From Kutzneria buriramensis (GTDB taxonomy: Bacteria > Actinomycetota > Actinomycetes > Mycobacteriales > Pseudonocardiaceae), in contig NZ_QUNO01000021.1 of assembly GCF_003387475.1 (NCBI RefSeq), positions 1 through 64,000 of the forward strand: DNA of 64,000 nucleotides, given 5' to 3'. Both the position numbers and the translations under genes were made by a program. The notes beneath the pieces were generated by a model, which saw only the letters and a program-made list of their open reading frames with translations, was not told the DNA's origin and searched no databases. Below are positions 42,101-53,069 of this stretch, one piece after another; position 1 is the stretch's first letter; the number at the start of each line of letters is the position of its first letter.

Positions 42101-42808
42101 ATGATCTCCAGTCGGGTCCTCGCGATCGCCACCGCAGCCGCCGCTCTGTGCCTGTCCGGAATCGTCACGGCCAGCGCGGCGCCCTCCGTCAACACCCTCG
42201 ACGTGCCGGCCAAGCCGAAGGCGCCCGCCGTCGCCCAGGCCGACAATCCCGCCTGCGTCTACACCAAGGCCGTGCCCGCCGACAGATTCAAGGGCCTGCC
42301 CTCGTTCGACCCGGCCAAGGCGGCCAGGCCGTACACCGCCCGACTGGTCACCGACCAGGGCCTGATCAGCTTCCAGGCGCTGACCGACAAGGCGCCGTGC
42401 ACGACGAACTCGTTCCGTTTCCTCGCCGAGCACAACTACTACGACTTCACGCACTGTCACCGCCTCGTCACCCAAAGAATATTCGTCCTCCAGTGCGGCG
42501 ACCCGACCGGCACCGGCAGCGGCGGCCCGGGCTACTCGTTCCCGGACGAGAACCTGACCGGCGCCACCTATCCGGCCGGCACGGTGGCCATGGCCAACGC
42601 CGGCCCCAGCACCAACGGCTCGCAGTTCTTCTTCTGCACCGAGGACACGAAGCTGGCCCCGAACTACACCCCGTTCGGACGAGTCGTGGCCGGTCAGGAC
42701 GTGCTCCGCAAGATCGCCGCCGGCGGCGAGGACGACCAGAACAACCCCGGCGACGGCTTCCCGAATCTGCCGGTCGACATCCTGCACGTGCAGATCGCTG
42801 GTCGATAG
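42101..42808 (+). CDS. Secreted cyclophilin-type peptidyl-prolyl isomerase
   Basis: A 235-residue exported PPIase. An N-terminal signal peptide (about residues 1-27, cleaved near ASAA) is followed by a Pro/Ala linker and a cyclophilin domain (about 80-233) with FCTEDTKLAPNYTPFGRVV and AMANAGPSTNGSQFFF. It should assist folding of proteins outside the membrane. Insertion of this gene between the DUF151 and merR genes is not the mycobacterial arrangement. The ATG lies about 230 bases after the DUF151 gene, so it has its own promoter. Confidence 0.92.
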   Translation: MISSRVLAIATAAAALCLSGIVTASAAPSVNTLDVPAKPKAPAVAQADNPACVYTKAVPADRFKGLPSFDPAKAARPYTARLVTDQGLISFQALTDKAPCTTNSFRFLAEHNYYDFTHCHRLVTQRIFVLQCGDPTGTGSGGPGYSFPDENLTGATYPAGTVAMANAGPSTNGSQFFFCTEDTKLAPNYTPFGRVVAGQDVLRKIAAGGEDDQNNPGDGFPNLPVDILHVQIAGR

Positions 42809-42921
42809 CGATCTCGGGGGAGTCAGCCACCCACCGTCAACGCCGTTTTCGGTTCAGTGACAGACAGTCGTCATCGTGACGACCGACTCCAGATGACGGT
42901 TTCGCCGCTCCGCGCGTCGCG

Positions 42922-42950
42922 TTGACCCGTCCCATGGGCGGACTTACCGT
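42922..42950 (+). promoter_or_regulatory. Promoter of the merR gene with an internal dyad
   Basis: TTGACC (-35, 42922-42927) and TACCGT (-10, 42945-42950) with 17 bases between, about 120 bases before the chosen start of the merR gene. The spacer carries a short dyad, GTCC-N7-GGAC around CCATGGG, as expected for a MerR-type protein that binds between -35 and -10. A further inverted repeat (GTCGTCA/TGACGAC) lies at 42867-42883. Confidence 0.45.
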
Positions 42951-43073
42951 CAGAGAGGAGTCGGTCGTGACGGTGTGAACCCCCATCGTTGCGACCTTGT
43001 GACCGACGGTTCCCCAGACGGAGGACCGTCGGTTCCGGTCGCCGGTCGTCAGGCCGGTCGAGGGGAGGCTGTC

Positions 43074-43631
43074 GTGGTGGAGGGTGCGCCCGCCAGGGCC
43101 GAGGCCGGCGAGCAGGGAGCCCTGTTCCCGGACGCCTCGGTGCCCGACGAGCTCGTCGGCTACCGGGGGCCCGCGGCGTGCCAGATCGCCGGCATCACCT
43201 ACCGGCAGCTGGACTACTGGGCCCGCACCGACCTGGTCTCGCCGACGATCCGCAGCGCGCACGGGTCGGGCAGCCAGCGGCTGTACTCGTTCAAGGACCT
43301 GCTGGTGCTCAAGGTGGTCAAGCGGCTGCTGGACACCGGCGTCTCCCTGCAGAACATCAGGGTGGCCGTCGACCACCTGCGCCGCCGCGGCGTCGCCGAT
43401 CTGGCCAAAATCACCCTGTTCAGCGACGGCACGACCGTTTACGAGTGCACCTCACCGGAGGAGGTCGTCGACCTGCTCCAGGGCGGCCAGGGGGTGTTCG
43501 GCATCGCGGTCAGCGGGGCCATGCGCGAGATCAGCGGCACCATCCACGAGTTCCAGGCCGAGCGGGCCGACGGCGTGGTGGAGCCGGTCGAGGACGAGCT
43601 GACGCGCCGCCGGACCCGTCGCACCGGCTGA
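43074..43631 (+). CDS. MerR-family regulator, Rv1830-like
   Basis: A 185-residue MerR-type regulator in the position of Rv1830, just before gcvP. The DNA-binding domain includes YRGPAACQIAGITYRQLDYW, the wing ARTDLVSPTIRSAHGSGSQR and SFKDLLVLKVVKRLLDTGVS. The C-terminal half (FSDGTTVYECTSPEEVVDLL) is a small ligand-binding-like domain. I start it at GTG 43074, after GGGGAGG; the alternative GTG 43077 is equally placed, and the frame is open to 42975. Rv1830 has been linked to growth and drug tolerance in mycobacteria. It is followed by the glycine riboswitch. Confidence 0.88.
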   Translation: MVEGAPARAEAGEQGALFPDASVPDELVGYRGPAACQIAGITYRQLDYWARTDLVSPTIRSAHGSGSQRLYSFKDLLVLKVVKRLLDTGVSLQNIRVAVDHLRRRGVADLAKITLFSDGTTVYECTSPEEVVDLLQGGQGVFGIAVSGAMREISGTIHEFQAERADGVVEPVEDELTRRRTRRTG

Positions 43632-43967
43632 GCGCCGGACGTGACGGCGGTGACACGCCGCGACCGGACCCTGGGACTCCTAACCCGGCCGGGGTAAACT
43701 CGCGGGCGTAGTCGCACACCCCGTGCGGGAGAGTCCGCGCCGGTCACCAGCCGGTTCGGCGCCGAAGGAGCAAATCCTCCCCGGAACCTCTCAGGCCCAA
43801 GGACCGTACGGGACAGACGCCTCTGGAAAGAGGGCGGGTGTAACACAGCCCGCCCCGCCGACGGTGCAAGCCCACGCGAGTGGGTGAAGCTCTCAGGTGC
43901 CCGTCACGGGCGGGGACAGAGGGGGAGGGCAACGGCCCGCGCCCGTATGCCCCCGGAGGCCCGACGC
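43632..43967 (+). other. Leader region of gcvP
   Basis: 336 bases between merR and gcvP. About 90 bases of promoter region are followed by the tandem glycine riboswitch (43722-43935) and by the gcvP ribosome-binding site GGAGG at about 43954-43958. A TAACCCGGCCGGGGTAAACTC stretch before 43706 may hold the -10 (GTAAAC or similar). Confidence 0.55.
43722..43935 (+). ncRNA. Tandem glycine riboswitch upstream of gcvP
   Basis: Two glycine aptamers in series. The first (about 43722-43837) shows GGGAGAGTCC, GGCGCCGAAGGAGCAAATCC, CTCTCAGGC, and AGACGCCTCTGGAAAG. The second (about 43845-43935) shows GCCGACGGTGCAAGCC, GAAGCTCTCAGGTGCC and GGGGACAGAGGGGGAG. These are the conserved signatures of the class. 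On glycine binding it would turn on gcvP expression so that glycine is broken down. The gap to the gcvP ribosome-binding site is short, so control of translation or readthrough are both possible. Confidence 0.95.
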
Positions 43968-46859
<2,892 letters not shown>

Positions 46860-46909
46860 ACCCCCGCGAGTCGCGCTCTCAGGCTCACCGAATGACGGTT
46901 TCGGGCAGA
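46860..46909 (+). repeat. Stop-codon-abutting dispersed repeat, copy R5
   Basis: Reads ACCCCCGCGAGTCGCGCTCT directly after the gcvP TGA, then CAGGCTCACCGAATGACGG and TTTCGGGCAGA. Its distal 24 bases are complementary to the start of R6 with one mismatch, so the gcvP transcript can end in a long hairpin with a roughly 20-base loop. Confidence 0.85.
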
Positions 46910-46929
46910 AACGAGACTGCGGTCTTGGA

Positions 46930-46979
46930 TCTGCCTGAAACCGTCATTCGGTGTGACGCTGGGCGGGACTCGCGGGGGT
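46930..46979 (-). repeat. Stop-codon-abutting dispersed repeat, copy R6
   Basis: Reverse-orientation copy, starting CCCCCGCGAGTCCCGCCC on the minus strand and ending GACGGTTTCAGGCAGA. It is the inner member of a tandem pair with R7 and faces R5. It is the only copy not touching a stop codon. Confidence 0.82.
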
Positions 46980-47027
46980 GTGCCTGAGAGCCGCATTCGG
47001 TGGGACCGAGAGCGCGACTCGCGGGGG
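46980..47027 (-). repeat. Stop-codon-abutting dispersed repeat, copy R7
   Basis: Reverse-orientation copy abutting the DUF6295 gene. On the minus strand it reads CCCCCGCGAGTCGCGCTCTC right after the TAA stop (47028-47030), then CCACCGAATGCGG and CTCTCAGGCAC. R6 and R7 lie head to tail, so this locus seems to have gained two copies on the minus side. Confidence 0.82.
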
Positions 47028-47303
47028 TTAGGGCTGGTTTTCGGAGGCTATGCCGGCGGGGGCGTGGTCCAGGGCCGCCGTGATGGCGGCGGCCAGCGCG
47101 CGGGCCGCCTCCTCGGTCAGCTCCACCGCCACCCGCGCGCCCGGGCCCTCGGCCGGGTTCAGGAAGTCGATGTTCAGCGTGTGCGTGTAGCGGGCGTGCG
47201 TGGGGTGGTCCACGTAGACCGAGCCGTCGGTCAGCCGGAACCAGCCCGCCGCGCCCTTGCCGGCGCCGTCGAGGACTACCTTCTCCGTCAGGTACGTGCA
47301 CAT
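47028..47303 (-). CDS. DUF6295 family protein
   Basis: A 91-residue actinobacterial protein beginning MCTYLTEKVVLDGAGKGAAG and holding HPTHARYTHTLNIDFLNPA, which I recall as DUF6295; function unknown. It commonly lies beside dienelactone hydrolase genes, as here: the hydrolase gene lies 30 bases upstream on the same strand, so the two are probably co-transcribed. Its TAA stop is completed by repeat R7. The call of family name is from memory. Confidence 0.72.
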   Translation of the reverse strand: MCTYLTEKVVLDGAGKGAAGWFRLTDGSVYVDHPTHARYTHTLNIDFLNPAEGPGARVAVELTEEAARALAAAITAALDHAPAGIASENQP

Positions 47304-47333
47304 CGGACTGTCCTCCCAGGACGATCGGGCCGG

Positions 47334-48080
47334 TCAGGACGCCAGGTGGCGGCCGTAGAATTCGAACACCTTCTGCCAGCCCTCGGCCGCGGCCTCGGAC
47401 CGGTAGCTGGGCCGCTCCACCGAGAAGAACGAGTGGCCCGCGCCCTCGAAGGTGTGGAATTCGGTGGTCTTGCCGTGCCGCTTGAGCTCCGCCTCCAGCT
47501 CGGCGGTCTCCGCCGGCGACGGGTACTGGTCGTCCGCCCCGAACAGGCCCAGCAGCGGGCTGGACAGGTTGGGCGCCAGCTCCAGCAGCGGCGTCATGGC
47601 GGTCATGCCCCACGCCGGGTCGGGCGTGCGGGTCACGAACGCGCCGTAGCAGTCGACGGCCGCGTCCACCTTGAGCGAGCACGCCACGAGGAACGTGTGC
47701 CGGCCGCCCGAGCAGTAGCCGATCACGCCGACCTTGCCGTTGCTGGACTCCAGCGACTTCAGGTGCTCGATCGCGCCGTTCGCGTCGCCCACCACCTGCG
47801 AGTCCGGCACCCCGCCCTGCGCCCGCGCGGCCGCCGCCGCGTCGTCGGGGCTGGCGCCGGGGGCCACGCGGTAGAACAGGTTGGGGGCGATGGCGTTGTA
47901 GCCGTTCACCGCGAACCTGCGGACGATCTCCTTGCTGCCCTCGTCGTAGCCGGGCATGTGGTGGATCACCAGCACGCCGCCGCGCGGCGTGGTGTCCAGT
48001 GGCCTGGCCAGGTAGGCCTCGATCTCGTCACCGTTGTCGCCCTTGATGGTGATGGTCTCGGCCAGCATCGCGTCGGACAC
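47334..48080 (-). CDS. Dienelactone hydrolase family protein
   Basis: A 248-residue alpha/beta hydrolase of the DLH family. The nucleophile is Cys in GYCSGGRHTF, the catalytic His is in GAGHSFF, and the Asp in FGADDQYPS completes the triad. The N-terminus has GGVLVIHHMPGYDEG. It hydrolyses cyclic or linear esters such as dienelactone in aromatic catabolism, though many DLH proteins have other substrates. GTG start at 48080 with GGAGGG upstream. It lies just upstream of the DUF6295 gene on the same strand. A 20-bp dyad at 48113-48132 lies in its promoter region. Confidence 0.9.
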   Translation of the reverse strand: MSDAMLAETITIKGDNGDEIEAYLARPLDTTPRGGVLVIHHMPGYDEGSKEIVRRFAVNGYNAIAPNLFYRVAPGASPDDAAAAARAQGGVPDSQVVGDANGAIEHLKSLESSNGKVGVIGYCSGGRHTFLVACSLKVDAAVDCYGAFVTRTPDPAWGMTAMTPLLELAPNLSSPLLGLFGADDQYPSPAETAELEAELKRHGKTTEFHTFEGAGHSFFSVERPSYRSEAAAEGWQKVFEFYGRHLAS

Positions 48081-48112
48081 GTCTGTCCCTCCGGTAGTTC
48101 CTGAACGTTCCC

Positions 48113-48132
48113 ACCGTACCGGAGCGTACGGT
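48113..48132. promoter_or_regulatory. Dyad upstream of the dienelactone hydrolase gene
   Basis: Perfect inverted repeat ACCGTAC (48113-48119), 6-base spacer, GTACGGT (48126-48132), 33 bases upstream of the hydrolase start and just after the end of the phosphopantetheinyl transferase gene. It looks like an operator; the cognate regulator is unknown. Confidence 0.5.
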
Positions 48133-48151
48133 CCGCTTATGGCTGTTCTGC

Positions 48152-48874
48152 TCACAGCAGCAGATCGGCGTGCAGTTCGTGCACGCGCAGCGGGGCACCG
48201 GTGAGCACGGCGACGGCCGCGTGGTGGCGCTGCCCGGGCGTCAGGTCGGCCAGCCGCACCTGGTCGACGGGGATCCCCAGCGGCCAGGCCAGCAGCGAGG
48301 GCGGCCGGTCGGCGGGGGTGACCTCGATCCGGCTCATGGGCATCCGCAGCCCGCGCCCGGTGGCCTTGAGCAGCGCCTCCTTGCGCACCCACAGCCGCGG
48401 GAAGTCGATGCCCGGCTGGTCCGACAGGGCCGCGAGTTCCCTGGCGCTGAGCGTGTTCTCGGCGAGCTCGTGGTCGAAGTGCCCGATGAGCGGGGCGTGT
48501 TCGACGTCCACGCCGACGTCGCCGAGCCGGGTCAGCGCGACGGCGACGAGGGAACCGGCGTGGGAGACGGAGACCTCGATGCCGACGGCGTCGGGCAGCC
48601 GGGGGCGGCCGTGCTGCTGGCCGCAGTCGGCGCAGGTGCGGTCGATCAGCACGTCGCCGGGGCGCTCGCCGGTGATCCGGGCGACGGCGGTCCGCAGCAG
48701 CCAGGCGCCGGTGAGCGACCGGAGCCGGTCCACGCGCTGCCGGTACCGGCCGGCCCGGCGCTGCTCGGCCTCGGGCACCACGGTCGTCAGCAGGGACTTG
48801 GGCACCTGGTCGGGGCGGGCCCACCAGATCCGGCACTCGTCGTCGAGCAACTGGTCAGCAGCCACGTTTGCCAC
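48152..48874 (-). CDS. 4'-phosphopantetheinyl transferase, Sfp type
   Basis: A 240-residue Sfp-type enzyme that activates carrier proteins of polyketide, nonribosomal peptide or fatty-acid synthases. Family motifs are SVSHAGSLVAVAL, GVDVEHA with the Mg-binding Asp/Glu, and FPRLWVRKEALLKATG. Start is uncertain: GTG at 48874 or GTG at 48865, neither with a clear ribosome-binding site, and a leaderless start is possible. No carrier-protein synthase is in the window, so it probably serves clusters elsewhere in the genome. It is divergent from the ABC exporter gene. Confidence 0.92.
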   Translation of the reverse strand: MANVAADQLLDDECRIWWARPDQVPKSLLTTVVPEAEQRRAGRYRQRVDRLRSLTGAWLLRTAVARITGERPGDVLIDRTCADCGQQHGRPRLPDAVGIEVSVSHAGSLVAVALTRLGDVGVDVEHAPLIGHFDHELAENTLSARELAALSDQPGIDFPRLWVRKEALLKATGRGLRMPMSRIEVTPADRPPSLLAWPLGIPVDQVRLADLTPGQRHHAAVAVLTGAPLRVHELHADLLL

Positions 48875-48980
48875 GGTAGGGGAGCTTTCGAGGGCTATTC
48901 CGGTGACTTCGGCGTCCGATCCGGTGTACCGTGCGCACCAATCGAGTTCGACCTGTCGAATTGGACTTGTGGGGGGATTT

Positions 48981-50981
48981 GTGACGAGGGGTGGCGGCCG
49001 CCGCGGGGCGCTGATGGCCCGCGCGACGGCGGTGCCGGACAGCGGGCTCACGGGATCGGTGGACATCCCCGACCCGGCGCCGGAGAACGAGCCGAAGGAC
49101 CTGCGGTCCCGGCTCAAGCGGGTCCGCCGGTCGGTCGGCGGCCTGCTCAAGGGGCTGCCGCGGGTGGTCAAGCTGGCCTGGGACGCGGGCCGCTGGCCGA
49201 CGCTGTGGCTGGTCTTCGCCACCATCGTCGGCGGCCTCACGCCGACGGCCACGGCGTACATCTCCAAGCTGCTGATCGACTCGGTGACCGGCGCGATCCG
49301 GGTGCACGCCGAGCACCTGCCCGACCAGGTGCGGCTCGGCCCGTTCGAGCTGACCACCGTGCAGGCGCTGATCGCGGTGGCGGTGCTCCAGTTACTGGTG
49401 TACGTGCTGAACGCGCTGATGACGGCGGCGTCCACGATCAGTCAGCAGCTGCTGTCCGACCGGGTGTCGCAGACGATCCGGCTGCGCGTGATGGCCCACG
49501 CCAGCCGCCTGGACCTGTCGTTCTTCGAGGGCTCGGCGTCCTACGACCTGATCCGGCAGGCGCAGGACGAGGCGCCGTCCCGGCCGGTGGCCATGCTGAC
49601 CTCGGTGTTCAGCCTGATCCGCACCGGCATCACCTTCGTCAGCATGATCGCGCTGCTGCTGTCGATCAGCCCGCTGCTGGCGCTGCTCGCGGTCCTGTCG
49701 CCGATCCCGGCGTTCATCGCCGACTCCCGCTACGGCGCGCGCAGCTACCGGTTCGCGGTGTGGACCTCGCCGATCCGCCGCCGCATGGACTATCTGTCCA
49801 CTCTGGTCACCACCGACACGTACGCCAAGGAGGTCAAGCTCTTCGGCCTCGGCGACTACCTGGTGGACCGGTTCCGCAGGATCAGCGCCGTCTACTTCGG
49901 ACGGCAGCGCAAACTGGTCACCGACCGGAACCTGCGCGGCACGGCCTGGGGCCTGGTCACCACGATCACCGGTTCGCTGACGTACCTGTACATCGCGCTG
50001 GAGGCGGTCAACGGCCGGCTCACGGTCGGCGACCTGCTGCTGTACACGCAGGCGTCGAACTCGGTGCAGCAGTCGGTGTCCCAGCTGTTCAGCGGCTTCA
50101 CCGGCATGTACGAGAACAACCTCTACCTGGACAACCTGTACAAGCTGCTGGCCACCGAGCCGGAGGTGGTCGCGCCGGCCAAGCCGCGGCCCCTGCCGAG
50201 CCCGGTGCTGGGGCACGTCGTGTTCGAGGACGTCACGTTCAGCTACCCGGGCACGGATTCAGTGGCGCTGGGCGGGGTCAGCTTCGAGATCCGGCCCGGC
50301 CAGACCACCGCCGTGGTCGGCCGCAACGGGGCCGGCAAGTCCACGCTGTTCAAGCTGCTGTGCCGGCTGTACGACCCCGACTCCGGCCGGATCCTGTTGG
50401 ACGGCATCGACATCCGCGAGTTCGACCCGGACGAGCTGCGCCGCCACATCAGCGCGATGTTCCAGGACTACGTGACGTACCAGGCGAGCGCGTCGGAGAA
50501 CATCGGAGTCGGCGACATCGACCACGTCACGGACGGGCCGCTGATCGAGCGCTCGGCCGAGGCCGGCGGCGCCGACGAGCTGATCGCCGGCCTGTCCCGC
50601 GGCATGGCCACGCCGCTGGGCCGCTGGTTCAACGAGGGCGCGAACCTGTCCGGCGGCGAGTGGCAGAAGATCGCGCTGAGCCGGGCGTTCATGCGCGACT
50701 CCCCGCTGCTGATCCTGGACGAGCCGACGTCCGCGCTGGACGCGCAGGCCGAGTACGACCTGTTCGCCCGGCTGCGCAACCTCTCGCACGGCCGCACCAC
50801 GCTCTACATCTCGCACCGGTTCTCCACGGTCCGCCAGGCCGACCGGATCCTGTTGCTGGAGCACGGATCGCTCGCCGAGTACGGCACCCACGACGAGCTG
50901 ATGGCCGCCGACCAGGGCTACGCGCACCTGTTCCGGTTGCAGGCCTCGGCGTACCTGGACGTGCCGGAGGAGAAGGTCTGA
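48981..50981 (+). CDS. ABC exporter, fused permease and ATPase
   Basis: A 666-residue half-transporter of the ABC-B exporter type. After about 80 soluble residues comes a six-helix membrane domain (about 85-390), then the ATPase with Walker A GRNGAGKST, signature LSGGEWQK, Walker B LLILDEPTSALD and the switch His in YISHRFSTV. The GTG at 48981 follows a GGGGGG tract; an ATG at 49014 is an alternative. The exporter would work as a homodimer or with an unseen partner. It is coupled to a PadR repressor gene (overlap TGATG), a common arrangement for drug-induced exporters. Confidence 0.9.
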   Translation: MTRGGGRRGALMARATAVPDSGLTGSVDIPDPAPENEPKDLRSRLKRVRRSVGGLLKGLPRVVKLAWDAGRWPTLWLVFATIVGGLTPTATAYISKLLIDSVTGAIRVHAEHLPDQVRLGPFELTTVQALIAVAVLQLLVYVLNALMTAASTISQQLLSDRVSQTIRLRVMAHASRLDLSFFEGSASYDLIRQAQDEAPSRPVAMLTSVFSLIRTGITFVSMIALLLSISPLLALLAVLSPIPAFIADSRYGARSYRFAVWTSPIRRRMDYLSTLVTTDTYAKEVKLFGLGDYLVDRFRRISAVYFGRQRKLVTDRNLRGTAWGLVTTITGSLTYLYIALEAVNGRLTVGDLLLYTQASNSVQQSVSQLFSGFTGMYENNLYLDNLYKLLATEPEVVAPAKPRPLPSPVLGHVVFEDVTFSYPGTDSVALGGVSFEIRPGQTTAVVGRNGAGKSTLFKLLCRLYDPDSGRILLDGIDIREFDPDELRRHISAMFQDYVTYQASASENIGVGDIDHVTDGPLIERSAEAGGADELIAGLSRGMATPLGRWFNEGANLSGGEWQKIALSRAFMRDSPLLILDEPTSALDAQAEYDLFARLRNLSHGRTTLYISHRFSTVRQADRILLLEHGSLAEYGTHDELMAADQGYAHLFRLQASAYLDVPEEKV

Positions 50982-51502
50982 TGTCGCTGCGGCACGCCCT
51001 GCTCGGGCTGCTCAACCTCGGCCCCAACAGCGGCTACGCGCTGGCCAAGCTGTTCGAGGACCCGTTGCGGCAGATCTGGAACGCCCGCAGCCACCAGCTC
51101 TACCCGGAGCTGGCCCGGCTGGCCGCGGACGGGCACGTGGACGTCGTCGAGGAGGGCGCCCGCGGCAAGCGCGTGTACACGATCACCGAGGAGGGCCGGG
51201 CCGAGCTGCGGCACTGGCTGGTCGACGTGGAGCCGGACCGCACCATGCGCAGCGAGACGTACCTGCGCGCGTGGCTGCTGTCGATCGCGCTGAGCCGGGA
51301 CGACGCGTTGTGCGTGCTGGACAAGGACATCGCGGCGCTGCGCGCGCGGCGGGAGGGCATCCTCTCGGTGCTGGAACGCAGCGCCGCGATCTCCCCGCCG
51401 TACGGGCCGCACAACCTGTCGATCGACCTGTCGCTGCGCCTGACCGACGCCATGCTGGGCTGGTCGGAGGAGGCCGCGCGGCGGATCGCCGGGCGGCCGT
51501 AA
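50981..51502 (+). CDS. PadR-family transcriptional regulator
   Basis: A 173-residue regulator with the PadR winged helix at the N-terminus (SLRHALLGLLNLGPNSGYAL, LYPELARLAADGHV, TITEEGRAELRHWL) and a C-terminal dimerisation helix pair. PadR proteins are ligand-responsive repressors, often of neighbouring exporter genes. It shares one base with the preceding ABC exporter stop, so both are transcribed together, and autoregulation of the exporter operon is likely. The operator is not obvious. Confidence 0.92.
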   Translation: MSLRHALLGLLNLGPNSGYALAKLFEDPLRQIWNARSHQLYPELARLAADGHVDVVEEGARGKRVYTITEEGRAELRHWLVDVEPDRTMRSETYLRAWLLSIALSRDDALCVLDKDIAALRARREGILSVLERSAAISPPYGPHNLSIDLSLRLTDAMLGWSEEAARRIAGRP

Positions 51503-51531
51503 CGCCGATCGGCCCACGACGAAAGAAGGGT

Positions 51532-51633
51532 ATGGACTGGGAACTCCTCATCGACATCTTCGCGCGGTCTATCGATCGGACGGATCCGCCGCAGCCGGCC
51601 GAGCCCGAGCCGGCGCCGGTGAGCCGCTCCTGA
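51532..51633 (+). CDS. Possible small protein, 33 residues
   Basis: A short frame beginning ATG GAC TGG: MDWELLIDIFARSIDRTDPP, then a Pro/Glu-rich tail. GAAAGAAGGG ends one base before the ATG, which is too close for a good ribosome-binding site. It overlaps the end of the converging glycosyltransferase gene, so conservation would be needed to accept it. Listed as low-confidence. Confidence 0.25.
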   Translation: MDWELLIDIFARSIDRTDPPQPAEPEPAPVSRS

Positions 51634-52834
51634 CCACGTCGAGCCCGAAGGCCAGCACGGCGAGCATGCCGAGCCCCAGCCAGACGTAGGCGGCGCCGGG
51701 CAGGTGCTGCCACAGGGACCAGCCGAGCTCCTGGTCGCCGCTCGACGGCAGCCAGCCGTACGGGGGCCCGAACCAGAACACCGCGGCCGCGCCGAGCAGC
51801 AGCGGCACGCGGCGCCAGGCCCGGTCGCGCCACAGCTGCCAGCCGAACGCCATGAACGCGGGCACCACCCAGACCCAGTGGTGGGACCAGGAGATCGGCG
51901 ACACGAGCAGCCCGGCGGCGGCGATCGCGACCAGCGCGACGACGTCGTCACGGGCCCGGCTCGCGGCCCGCCAGGCCAGGGCCAGCACCATCGCCGCCAG
52001 CACGACCCACACCAGCGTCTGCATGGACCCCAGGGCGGGCAGCCGATACAGCTCGGCCCGGATGGACTCGTTGGTCATGATGGACAGGGTGGTGATCCGG
52101 CCGGGGTTGAGCATGGCGGTGAACCAGAACTCGACGGAGTCCTTGGGCGCCAGCAGGAAGCCGAGCAACGCGAACCCGGCGAACGATGCGACGGCGGTGA
52201 TGGCCGACCGCCGGTCGCGTTTGACCAGGAAGTACACGATGAACACGGCGGGCGTCAGCTTGATCGCGGCGGCGAGTCCGACCAGCACGCCCCGGAACCG
52301 TCGCACCGCAAGGCAATCCACCACGACCAGCGCCATCAGCGCGAGGTTGACCTGCCCGTAGCCGAACGTCGTCCGCACCGGCTCCACGGTCAGCGCGAGT
52401 GCCGCGGCTGCCGGCCCGAGCGTCCACCTCAAACGGTGTTCCAGCTTGCCGGCCACCACGACCGTCACCGTCGACAGCCCGACGAAACTGGCCACCGTGA
52501 CCAGTGTCTCGGTCAGCCAGAGCGGCATCGCAGCGAGTACGCCGAAGAGTACGGCGGCCACCGGGGGATAGGTGAAGGGCAGGTTCGGGCCGCCCAGCGG
52601 ACCGGGAAAGCCCACGTAGAGCGGGATTCCCCGGAGCCAGGCCAGGCCGCCGTTGCGGTACACCTGGAGGTCAAGCATGTCGTGACCGCGCAGCCATACC
52701 AGGTGGACGGTCAGCCACGCCAACGTTGTCGCCCAGGCGGCAAAGGCGAAGCGTCGGGCGACGCGCCGGCGGCGCTCGGCGCCGAGTGACTCCGTCAGCC
52801 GGAGCCGGCCGGCCGTGAAGGCCTCTGTGGACAT
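51569..52834 (-). CDS. GT87-type (DUF2029) membrane glycosyltransferase
   Basis: A membrane protein of about 421 residues with 10-12 hydrophobic helices. The first loop has DLQVYRNGGLAWLRGIPLYV and LPFTYPPVAAVLFG, the hallmark of DUF2029 alpha-mannosyltransferases (PimE/Rv2181-like), and AAIKLTPAVFIVYFLVKRDR is also typical. Such enzymes add mannose from polyprenyl-phosphate-mannose to lipid or glycan acceptors outside the cell. The start is uncertain: ATG 52834 or in-frame ATG 52879. It is divergent from a secreted mannosidase gene, a mannose-building and mannose-removing pair. Confidence 0.85.
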   Translation of the reverse strand: MSTEAFTAGRLRLTESLGAERRRRVARRFAFAAWATTLAWLTVHLVWLRGHDMLDLQVYRNGGLAWLRGIPLYVGFPGPLGGPNLPFTYPPVAAVLFGVLAAMPLWLTETLVTVASFVGLSTVTVVVAGKLEHRLRWTLGPAAAALALTVEPVRTTFGYGQVNLALMALVVVDCLAVRRFRGVLVGLAAAIKLTPAVFIVYFLVKRDRRSAITAVASFAGFALLGFLLAPKDSVEFWFTAMLNPGRITTLSIMTNESIRAELYRLPALGSMQTLVWVVLAAMVLALAWRAASRARDDVVALVAIAAAGLLVSPISWSHHWVWVVPAFMAFGWQLWRDRAWRRVPLLLGAAAVFWFGPPYGWLPSSGDQELGWSLWQHLPGAAYVWLGLGMLAVLAFGLDVVRSGSPAPARARPAAADPSDR

Positions 52835-53069
52835 TGGCGGCACGAGGCTGGCCAACCTTGCGACGAGCGCGGTTTCCATCGACACGAACGCTTGTTGGCC
52901 GCAGCTCCGGGGAGCGTTCCCGACATGGCGGGGAAAGGTGATGCAGAGTGGTCGGCCGGTCACGGATCGCCGACGAATGGCGCTTGACGGGAGTGTCCGC
53001 CACTGATTGTCTCCAAGCGGTCACCCAGCGGCTCGGGTGACAACGTTGTCAGCGAAGGGAAGGCATTCG

